NCBI RefSeq assembly: GCF_022758145.1
Contig: NZ_JAJVDH010000005.1
Location: forward strand, 248,001 to 312,000
Length of the DNA: 64,000 bases
Origin: Pontibacter vulgaris
GTDB taxonomy: Bacteria; Bacteroidota; Bacteroidia; Cytophagales; Hymenobacteraceae
Reading direction: 5' to 3'
Shown here: piece by piece, positions 45,903 through 55,400 of the stretch
Layout: each line of letters starts with the position of its first letter
How positions within the stretch are numbered: position 1 is the first letter of the stretch
Position numbers and translations under genes: made by a program
Notes under the pieces: generated by a model
What the model was told of the DNA's origin: nothing
The model's input: only the letters and a program-made list of their open reading frames with translations
Database searches by the model: none

Positions 45903-48137
45903 ATGGAAACCCTGACATCTAAAAAATATAAAAAAGCATCCTTTCCGGTAGAGGGTATGTCATGCGCCTCCTGCGCCTCAAGTATAGAAAGTATGCTGAA
46001 AGCCCAGGAAGGTGTGCAGGAGGCAAACGTGAACTTTGCAGGTAAAACGCTACAGGTTGCCTATGAGCCATCCAGAATATCGCCTGTGCAGCTGCAGGCC
46101 ACTGTTAAAGAAATAGGCTTTGACCTGCTGATAGAAAAGCAGACGGAGGAAGAGATAGAAGCGCGGCAGGCCGCCGCACTAGCCGAGTTGAAACGAAAGA
46201 CCATTGCTGCAGCTATACTTGCCTTTCCGGTTTTCGTGCTGGGCATGTTCTTTCATGATACCTTTAGCTGGGGCAACTGGGCTATGCTTATACTTACTGC
46301 GCCAGTGCTGCTTTGGGCCGGGCAACGCTTTTTCGTTAACGCCTGGTTGCAGGCCAGGCACGGCCGCGCCAACATGGATACGCTGGTAGCCTTAAGTACA
46401 GGTATAGCATTTATTTTCAGTTTTTTTAATACGGTTTACCCACACTTTTTTATGAGCCGTGGCCTGATGCCGCACGTGTACTACGAAGCGGTAGCCGTGA
46501 TCATTGCTTTTATACTTCTGGGGAAATACCTGGAAGAAAATGCTAAAAACAGGAGCTCCTCTGCTATTAAAAAGCTAATGGGCTTGCAGCCAAAAACGGT
46601 TAGAGTATTACGTGATGGAGCAGAAGCCGAGATAAAAATTGAAGAAGTGCAGGTTGGCGACCGCGTGTTGCTTCTTCCCGGCGATCGTGTGCCTGTTGAT
46701 GGTGAAGTTGCGTATGGGGCTTCTTACCTTGATGAAAGTATGCTTAGCGGAGAGCCATTGCCGGTGCAAAAACAAATAGGAGATGCCGTTTTTGCCGGTA
46801 CCATCAACCAAAAAGGAAGTCTGCAGCTAATTGCTCAGAAAACCGGAGGCGAAACTATGCTGGCCCATATTATTAAAATGGTGCAGGAAGCACAGGGAAG
46901 TAAAGCGCCTGTTCAAAAGCTAGTAGATAAAATAGCAGGTATTTTTGTGCCGGTAGTGTTGGGAATAGCTATACTTACCTTAATAACGTGGCTGGTGCTG
47001 GGAGGCGAGGCTTATCTTACAGAGGCATTGTTGTCTACAATTTCGGTGCTGGTAATTGCCTGCCCTTGTGCCTTGGGCCTTGCAACGCCAACCGCCATTA
47101 TGGTAGGCGTGGGCCGCGGTGCAGAAAATGGTATCCTTATAAAAGATGCTGAAAGCCTGGAGCGTGCCCACCAGACCAATGCTGTTATACTGGATAAAAC
47201 CGGAACTATCACCTTGGGTAAACCTGCTGTTACAGATGTTATCTGGGGTGATGGTATTACTGAACAGGAATTGCTGGAGCGGGTTTTCTACTCTATAGAA
47301 GCACAATCAGAACACCCGATAGCACAGGCAATTTATACTTTCTATAAAGAGGCAGGCGTAAATGCAGTACAGCCAAACTATTTTAACAGCCTGACAGGTT
47401 TAGGTATAGAAGCTGAGTTTGAAGGAATACGCTACTTTGCCGGCAATGAGAAGCTATTGAAACAGTATAATGTTCAGTTGCCGGATGCCTTACTTCAGGC
47501 AGCAGAAACGCTGCAACAGGACGCTAAAACCGTTATCTTTTTCGGAAATACAAAGCAGGCACTGGCTGTATTTGCCGTAAGCGACCCGATAAAGCCAACG
47601 GCTGCCGAAGGTATAAAAGCCATGCTGGATGCTGGCCTGGAAGTATACATGCTGACAGGTGATAATAAGCAAACAGCCGCTGCAGTTGCCAGGCAGGTAG
47701 GTATAAAACAGTATCAGGCCGAGTTGTTGCCAAACGATAAAGCAGCTTTTGTGAAGAAACTGCAGAACGAAGGAAAATCTGTAGCTATGGTAGGTGATGG
47801 TATAAACGATGCACAGGCACTTGCCACTGCCGATATAAGTATAGCCATGGGGCATGGTACTGATATTGCTATGGATGTAGCTGGTATCACGCTCATGCGC
47901 TCCGACCTGACCCAAGTAGCCACAGCGGTAAAACTTTCACGGGCGACGGTACAAACTATCCATCAGAACCTGTTCTGGGCGTTTTTCTACAATGTGATCT
48001 GTATACCGGTTGCTGCCGGCGTATTGTTCCCATTCACAGGCTTTCTGCTCAACCCCATGATTGCCGGGGCAGCAATGGCCCTGAGCTCTGTATCGGTGGT
48101 AACAAACAGCCTGCGCCTGCGTGCCAGAAAAATCTAA
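45903..48137 (+). CDS. copA: copper-exporting P1B-type ATPase
   Basis: The 744-residue protein has one N-terminal heavy-metal domain with GMSCASC (Cys21, Cys24) at residues 14-80. Eight membrane segments include the CPC motif at 387-389. The phosphorylated Asp431 lies in DKTGTIT, with SEHPIA, TGDN and GDGINDAQAL motifs further on. GEPLPV matches the TGE-type actuator as SGEP. CPC with one HMA domain and the C-terminal MxxSS motif (MALSSVSVV) fits copper(I) export from the cytoplasm. The gene is followed by a small HMA chaperone gene. Confidence 0.94.
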   Translation: METLTSKKYKKASFPVEGMSCASCASSIESMLKAQEGVQEANVNFAGKTLQVAYEPSRISPVQLQATVKEIGFDLLIEKQTEEEIEARQAAALAELKRKTIAAAILAFPVFVLGMFFHDTFSWGNWAMLILTAPVLLWAGQRFFVNAWLQARHGRANMDTLVALSTGIAFIFSFFNTVYPHFFMSRGLMPHVYYEAVAVIIAFILLGKYLEENAKNRSSSAIKKLMGLQPKTVRVLRDGAEAEIKIEEVQVGDRVLLLPGDRVPVDGEVAYGASYLDESMLSGEPLPVQKQIGDAVFAGTINQKGSLQLIAQKTGGETMLAHIIKMVQEAQGSKAPVQKLVDKIAGIFVPVVLGIAILTLITWLVLGGEAYLTEALLSTISVLVIACPCALGLATPTAIMVGVGRGAENGILIKDAESLERAHQTNAVILDKTGTITLGKPAVTDVIWGDGITEQELLERVFYSIEAQSEHPIAQAIYTFYKEAGVNAVQPNYFNSLTGLGIEAEFEGIRYFAGNEKLLKQYNVQLPDALLQAAETLQQDAKTVIFFGNTKQALAVFAVSDPIKPTAAEGIKAMLDAGLEVYMLTGDNKQTAAAVARQVGIKQYQAELLPNDKAAFVKKLQNEGKSVAMVGDGINDAQALATADISIAMGHGTDIAMDVAGITLMRSDLTQVATAVKLSRATVQTIHQNLFWAFFYNVICIPVAAGVLFPFTGFLLNPMIAGAAMALSSVSVVTNSLRLRARKI

Positions 48138-48180
48138 CTCTTAAAGTATAAAAATTGTTGAATTGATAAATAAGCTAAAT

Positions 48181-48390
48181 ATGAAGACCTATAAATTTAA
48201 AACCACGATAAATTGCGGTAGCTGCATTAAAGCTGTAACGCCACACCTGGAAAAACTGGAAGGCGTAGAAACCTGGAACGTAGATACTGCCAATCCGGAT
48301 AAAATTCTGGAAGTAACAACAGCTACGTTGGATGCGCAGGAAATTAAAAGCACGGTGGAAAAAGCCGGTTTCAAAGCAGAGCAAGTATAA
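48181..48390 (+). CDS. CopZ-like heavy-metal-associated chaperone
   Basis: This 69-residue protein is a single HMA domain. It begins MKTYKFKTTINCGSCIKAV with a CxxC copper site (Cys-Gly-Ser-Cys). A TTG at 48163 also reads in frame. It follows copA by 43 bp on the same strand and is probably co-transcribed. It is expected to shuttle copper(I) to the ATPase. The lone variant is CGSC rather than the more usual MxCxxC. Confidence 0.85.
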   Translation: MKTYKFKTTINCGSCIKAVTPHLEKLEGVETWNVDTANPDKILEVTTATLDAQEIKSTVEKAGFKAEQV

Positions 48391-48401
48391 ATCCTGACCT
48401 G

Positions 48402-48446
48402 TAAAAACAGAAAAAGCAGCTACTTATAGCTGCCTTTTCTGTTTTA
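48402..48446. terminator. intrinsic terminator after the copper operon
   Basis: TAAAAACAGAAAAAGCAGCT and a nearly perfect complement (one A/G mismatch) form a stem of about 20 bp around a short loop. TATACTT follows, within the region shared with the convergent porP-like gene. Confidence 0.82.
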
Positions 48447-48460
48447 TACTTTCGTACACT

Positions 48461-49471
48461 TTACCAGGCCCATTGCGGACAAACTACTTTAGCTGTATTG
48501 CGCAGCTTAAAGCCAAGTATAACTTCGTGGCTACCTGCATTTGCCTGACCAAGCGGAGAGGTGCTGGCATCATAAGAATAAGCCAGATCAAGTAAGGGGC
48601 TGATGTTTATACCTGCCATTGCCGATACAGATTCCTGGTGGCGGTAGGATGCGCCCGCCCAGATCCTGTTTGCATAAATTACTTTGGCTGTTGCATCTAC
48701 AGAGGTGTTAGGCTGTGCTATTTTCACCATAAAAGAAGGCACTATAGATAAATAAGGAGTTACATCCAATCGGTAGCCACCTGTAACGTAATAATGCTTC
48801 TGCAAAGTGCCGCTGTTATCTTCTGCCGTAGTTGTAGTTACATACTGGCGTTTAGCCGGAACAAGTTGCGCGCCAGCCACACCAAGGTAAAAATCAGAAG
48901 CATATAACCATAAGCCCATGTTCAGGTCAAACTTTATTTCATTCACACGCCCGTCAAGTATAGCCGGATCGTTGCTGTTTATTACGCGCACGGCTGCCGG
49001 GTCCAGGCTGTATTGTATAAGACCGGGTGCCACGCCCGCTGAAACGCGGATCCTTCGGGTGAGGGGCTGGTGGTAAGCATAGCTAAAGCTCAGGCTGCCT
49101 CTTTTTAATGGGCCTGTCTCGGTGCTCATGGCCATGGCGCCTATGCCGTGGTGCGGACGCAGACGACGGTAAACAGGCTTTTTAGTGCTCGACTCTTTTG
49201 GTATAGATACACCTCTGCCACCGCGGTAAGTGGCAGTCATATCCTTCATAATAGGCATGTGAAAGGTAGCATAGTATGAAACCGGGGCTCCCTCCAGTCC
49301 AGACCATTGCTGCCTTGTGCCTAGTTTCAGGTCTCCGTAATCTTCTATACCTGAAATGGCAGGGTTTGCCAGATAATTGTTTAAAGTGTACTGCGAATAT
49401 TGCGGCCTTTGTTGGGCATAACCTATACTTGCCAGCAAAAGCAATAATCCAAGGGCTAAAAGTTTATTCAT
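48461..49471 (-). CDS. PorP/SprF family type IX secretion membrane protein
   Basis: The 336-residue product has a signal peptide (MNKLLALGLLLLLASIGYA then QQRPQYSQYT). The PorP/SprF family pattern is present: QYTLNNYLANPAISG, RQQWSGLEGAPVSYYATFH and a series of amphipathic barrel strands such as RVSAGVAPGLIQYSL. In T9SS organisms such proteins are thought to attach or help export large adhesins, and the gene usually lies after its partner. Here it follows the 2,422-residue protein by 6 bp. Its exact role with this partner is inferred. Confidence 0.93.
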   Translation of the reverse strand: MNKLLALGLLLLLASIGYAQQRPQYSQYTLNNYLANPAISGIEDYGDLKLGTRQQWSGLEGAPVSYYATFHMPIMKDMTATYRGGRGVSIPKESSTKKPVYRRLRPHHGIGAMAMSTETGPLKRGSLSFSYAYHQPLTRRIRVSAGVAPGLIQYSLDPAAVRVINSNDPAILDGRVNEIKFDLNMGLWLYASDFYLGVAGAQLVPAKRQYVTTTTAEDNSGTLQKHYYVTGGYRLDVTPYLSIVPSFMVKIAQPNTSVDATAKVIYANRIWAGASYRHQESVSAMAGINISPLLDLAYSYDASTSPLGQANAGSHEVILGFKLRNTAKVVCPQWAW

Positions 49472-49477
49472 AGGTTG

Positions 49478-52400
49478 TTATTTAACAATTGTTACGCTGC
49501 CTGATAAAGGCTTTTCATTTTTATCTAAGTAAATGATGTAGTAGTAAGTTGCCAGCGGAAGTTCCTGGCCGTTAAAGCGTCCGTCCCATGGTTGTTTGTA
49601 CCCATCAGAGCTGAACACTTTATTGCCCCATTGGTTGAATACCTGTACTTTACAGTTAGGATAGCTTCCGATGTTCGGTATCTCCCATGTATCGTTGATG
49701 CCGTCGCGGTTCGGAGTGAAGGTGTTCGGTATAAGTACCTGTTGCAGTACCGTTACCGTTACCTCATCTGTGAAAGTACAGCCACCTGCCGTTTCTACCG
49801 TTACTTTATAGGTCGTAGTAACTTCAGGTTTTACCACCGGGTTTGGAATGTTGAGGTCGCTTATGCCAGGTGCCGGAGCCCAGGTATACCTGTCGCCACC
49901 ACTGGCATTAAGGGTTGCGCTCTGGCCTTTTACAATAGTGATATCCAGGCCTGCATCCGCGGAAGGTTGCGTAACCGTAACTGTAACGGCTTTGCGCGCT
50001 CCTGCACAAGACAAGCTCACTTCCTGCACATAATAAGTAGTAGTGTGTTGTAAAGGAGTTGTAGTGAAACTGCGGCCGGTTGCCAGTAAGCTGCCTCCCG
50101 TAGCTGCATCATACCACTCCAGCCTGCCATCGCCCATCGAAGTTGCGGTTAACGTAACAATGCCACCGGAACAAACTATGGCATCAGCAGCAGCCGGTGC
50201 TTTAGGCAATGAGTTTATACTTACAGCCACCACATTACTTACCAGCTTGTCGCAGGCCTCCGAGGTAACCACTCTTCTAAACCACGCAGCCTGTGAAAGG
50301 GCAGCCGGGCTGTAGTTCTGTCCGTTGTTATTGCCAGGTGCTGTCATAAAGCCTGAGGTTGGTCCGGCTGTGCTCATCTCCCATAGGTAAGTATAAGTAC
50401 CGCTTCCGCCTGTTGGCGCAGAACCTGTAAGGGTAGCAGGTGTTGTACCTGAACAGATTGTCTGGTTGGTGCTGATCTTGTTATTGTCCAGCGCCGGCCT
50501 TACAGAAATAAGTATAGTATTGCTGATGGCTGTATGAGGGCCAGAAGTTACCACACGCCTGAACCAGGTTGGTTTGCTTACTGCGTTTGGCTGAAAGTTC
50601 TGCGCATTATTGCCCTGGCCCTGTGCTGTTACAAAACCAGTTGCTTCGCTTGTAGTGCTGCTTTCCCAACGGTAACTGAACTGGCCTTCGCCACCTGTTG
50701 GTACTGTGCCTTGCAACTGCGCTGGCGTATTGCCCACACAAATTACCTGATCTGATTTTATGACGTTGTCAGCAATTTCGGCAATTACAGAGATTACTAT
50801 TTCATTGGAGATGACCTCGCATCCACCGGAAGCAATTACTCTTCTGAACCAGGTTGTTTTGCGTAAGCCACTCTGGAATACATAATCCTTGCTGGTATAA
50901 GCGCCGGGAGCAGCAACGAATGTCTTGTTCTGGCCTTCGTCGGTGCTCATTTCCCAGCGGTACTCATACTTGTCATTGCCACCTGTAACCGGAGTAGTGT
51001 AAAGACCTGTAAGCGTAGCCGGAATTGTACCTGCATATATACTCTGAGAATCCTTGATGTTATAATTACCTAGGGGCGTGTTAACCGTCACTTTTATCGG
51101 GGCAGAGTAAACTGAACAGCCTCCTGAGCTAACTTTTCTGCGGAACCAGGTGTTGTTTTGCAAGGCTTCGGGCTGGTAGCTGCCATCCGTGCGGCTGTTG
51201 TTGCCAGGCGCAGGCGTAAAACTGCCCGTATTGCCGGTAGCGCTGTACTCCCATAAGTATTCATACTTGCCTTCTTCGCCGCCAGTAGGTGTTGTGCCTG
51301 TTAGCAACGCTGGCGATGCTCCTTTGCAGATTTCTGCTGCAGCATATAACATGTTGTTAAGGATGCCCTTGTTAACAGTAACCGTAATCACATCAGACTC
51401 ACTTGCGCAATTTCCGGAAGTTACCACACGCTTGTACAAGGTAGTTTTAGTAAGTATGCCCGGGTTATAGTTGGCTGCTGTGCTGGTACCGGTTGCTTTT
51501 GCAAATGTGGCGCCGCCATCTATACTTTGCCACCACTGGAAACTATATACTCCATTGCCGCCAGATGGGGAAGTACCTTTGATCTCGGCAGCTTCGCTAC
51601 CCGCACAAATCACCTGATCTGAACTTAATGGTTTAAGCTGGTTATTCAGGATCTGCGGTGTAATGTTAACAGCAACCGGAGTTGATGGATTTTCGCCACA
51701 CAGTTCTGATATTACCACACGTCTGAACCAGGCTGTTTTATCGAGCTTACCTGGTTGGTAATTTTGTGCGCTGTAGTTTCCTTCGGCTGTTTTATAAGTT
51801 TTGGCGTTGCCTGCATCGGTGCTCATTTCCCAACGGTAGGTCAGGTTTTCGCCTCCGCCATCGGGTTTGCTCGCTTCAATCAGAGAGGCATTTTCGCCAA
51901 AGCAAAGATTTTGCGCTCCGCTTAAAATATTATTGTTGCTGATAACAGGTACAATGTTTACCGCTACCTCGTTGCTGGTAAGCGTGCCACACGGAGCTGC
52001 GGTAACTACACGCCTGAATATAGTTGGCCCGGTTAATGCAGCTTTGTGAGTATATTCTTTGGTAATAGCCACAACCCGGAAACTCTTGCCGTTATCGGTG
52101 CTTATTTCCCAGCTATACTTATAGTTGCCGTTGCTGCCGGTTGGCTCAGATGCAGAGAAATTAATCACGGTAACATCGGCGCAAACTAATGGTGTTTTAG
52201 TGCTGATCGTGTTATTCACCAGCGGCTTGTAAACTATAACCTCAAGTTTTGAGCGTGAACCTACACACTTGTTGCTATTAACAGCCTCTACAAAATAGGT
52301 CTCGTTGCCCGCAGCTAGCGCATGGGTGGTAGTATAGGTAGTTTCAGGGCCACTGTGCAGTAATGTGCCGTTGCGGTCGTACCATCTATAGGTTGTTCCG

Positions 52401-55400
52401 CTTGCTCCGTTTACAGTAAGCACAGCCGATGAGCCTTCGCAAACAGGAGCTGCACTAGCAACAGGAGCGTCCGGTAGCTGATTGACTGTTATCTCTACGA
52501 TGTTAGAATAGCTGGTGCAGGCACCTGAAGTAACTTTTCTGCGATACTTAGTAGTAACAGATGGGTTTTCCGGCGTAAAGCCCGGTAAGTTTGGTGCGCC
52601 AGTTATTGCTGTAAAAGGTTTGCCATCTGTGCTGCTTTCCCATGCATAAGTATAGTTTGTACCATCGCCTCCGCTGGCTGGTTCGCCCGGGATAGGAGAA
52701 ATCGCATCACCCACACAAATGGTCTGTGAGCCGGCAATAATATTTACCAATTGTGGGTTTACCGTAACAGTTACAGGTTCACTTATACTTACCTCGCATG
52801 TGCCGGATAGCACTACACGTCTGAAAGCAGTAGTTTCCTTTACCTGTCCCGGGTTCCAGTTCTGCTTCGATGTGCCACGGCTATTTGGAATTTCTGAAAA
52901 ACCGCTTCCGCCCACACTAGCCTCCCAGTAGTAAGTATAGCTGCCTGTGCCATTGCCTCCTGCAGGTAATTCGCCTGTTAGCTGTGCGGCTGCTTCGCCG
53001 GCGCAAATGGTTTGAGTGCCACGGATAATGTTGTTTGAAACTGCCGGAACCACTGTTACTTTAACCGGTGCGCTGATATCTTCGGAGCAGGTACCTGAAG
53101 TAACTACACGTCGGAACCAGGTCGGTACAAGTAAAACTCCAGGCTGATACTCGGCATTATTGCTGTTTTCTATACTTGTATAGGTAATGTTATTCGTGCT
53201 GTACTCCCAGCGGTAAGTATAAATCTTATTGCCGCCTTCAGGCAGTTTCCCTGTAAGTTTAGCAGGTTGATTGCCCGCGCAAATAACCGGAACAGTATAA
53301 AGCTCATTTTTGCTGATAACTGGCGTTACAGACACGAGTACAGGTGCTGATGTAAGCTCACAGCCTGCAGATAACACTACTCTTCTGAACCAGGTTGACT
53401 TTGTAAGAGCACCAGGCTGATAAGTTGCGGTGAAGGCGCCTCCAATGGAAGTATAAACTTTACCATCAAGACTATATTCCCAACGGTAAGTATACCTGCT
53501 ATTACCTCCGGTTGGCTCGCTACCATTTAACGGATCTGGTGTCTGGCCTGAGCAAATTTCTGCAACTGCGTTCAGGCGGTTGTTGTCCAGTTCAGGGTAA
53601 ACAGTAACCGTAACTTCGGCGCGAGGGCCTGCGCAATTTTCCACAAAGCCTTCTGCAAAGTAAGTATGGGTGCCGGTAGTAGTAAATTCAGGTTCGAACA
53701 CTTTGCCTGTAAAAACCAGTTTTCCGCTTTCATCATACCAGTTATAGTTACTGGCGGTGCCTTCTGCAGCTAAAATCGCCTTGCCAGGTCTGCACATAAC
53801 ATAAGGCTGCACGATAGGCTTTGCAATTTCGGGTCTTACAACCACCGTAACTTTGGTTCGGGTGCTGGCGCAACCGCTTTCAGAAGAAGCAAATTCTATA
53901 TAATAATCTGTTGATTTGGTTAGCGCACCAGTTTCGAATGCTGTGCCTGCAGCTGTTGTAGCTATTGGCTGACCTCCTTTTTCCTGAGTATACCAGGAGA
54001 AAGTGCCATTTACTCCTGCTGTAGTCTCAGCCATTAAGCTTGTACCTGTATTATAGCAGATATCCTGAATGCCTGTAACAGAAGGCGCAGTTGGTAGTGG
54101 CTTCACTACAACGATCATTTCATCGGTTGTAAAGCAACTACCGGTGTAGTAAGTATATGTAAGCGTAAATGTTCCTGCTGTCGAAGGTGTGAAGGTGCCA
54201 TCTTCCGAAACATGCTCCGAGCCGCTCCATTTGCCACCAAAAGGAGCTCCTTGAAGTATAAAGGCACCGCTATTCTGGCATGCTTCCTTATCTGTTCCGG
54301 CATTGGCTACCAAAACTTCTGAAACGGTTATTTTAACATCGTCTGAATTGGTACAGCCGTTTTCGTTAGTGTAGGTATAAGTAAGTATAAAATCGCCTTT
54401 GCCGGATGGTGTAAAGTAACCGTCTGTTGTTACATTGGTTCCTGACCAGGTTCCACCGGCCGGGCTTGCCTGTAGTTTGGTAGCCACAAGTTTGTCGCAA
54501 ATAACCAAATCAGCACCTGCATTTACCTCGGGTAGGGGGTTTACTTTAACAGTTACTGTTGTTGTGCTGTTGCAGCCTGTTTCTGAGTTAAAACCAGTTA
54601 CAGTATAAGTTGTGGTTTTGTCTGGTGTTGCTGTTACACTTTTGCCAGTGGTAGCTGATAAACCTGCTGCAGGTGCCCAGGTATAAGTGTCGGCTCCGGT
54701 GGCGGTGAGTATAGCTGAGCCTTGCCCAACGCATATTTCAGGAGTAGAGCTGGTTGCCTGTACTGTTGGAGGTGTATTTACTACCACCTTATAAGTAGTG
54801 GTGCTGGTACAGCCAGTAGTCTTATTTACACCTGTTATAGTATAAGTTGTAGTTTCTGTAGGATAGGCTGTTACTTTGCTGCCTGTTGTGGTGCTTAATC
54901 CTGTAGCAGGTGCCCAGGTATAGGTATCAGCTCCGGACGCGGTCAGTTCCACGTTATCTCCAACGCAAATAGCAGGTTTTGCCGCTGCAATCTCTAAAAT
55001 CGGTAACGGATTTATAGTAACTCTTTGTACAGCTGGCGCCGAAGATTGCCCGCATTCATTTATGGCTACAACTGCAACATCATAAGTTCCGGCTTGTGTA
55101 AAGTTTATACTTGGGTATTGCGAACCGCTGCTTGTGCCATTCTCATAAGTTACTGCAGCCGGGCCGGTTACTTTCCATTCGTAGCCTGTAATGGTGCCCA
55201 GTTTTGCATTATAAGTTGGTTTGTGCAGAGAATTAGCGTTGCTAAAGGCTATAATTTTCGGGCCACAGTAAGTTTGCGGCGATGGGAGTGTAACAACAGG
55301 TTTACCTTTTATCGTTATAGCCTGGCTGACCGTGCTGCTTGGGGCGCAGCCATTGGTAGCTGTTAGCGTAACCGTATAGTTTCCAGGAGTGGTAAAGTTA

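Noticed and set aside
42180..48390. the histidine kinase as a copper sensor controlling copA
   Set aside because: The kinase has PAS modules, not a CusS-type sensor, and its receiver has no DNA-binding domain; only divergent placement supports a link.
50200..53600. regular 290-bp periodicity that might suggest a CRISPR or DNA repeat array
   Set aside because: The period encodes protein repeats of the adhesin; copies diverge at DNA level and there are no spacers.
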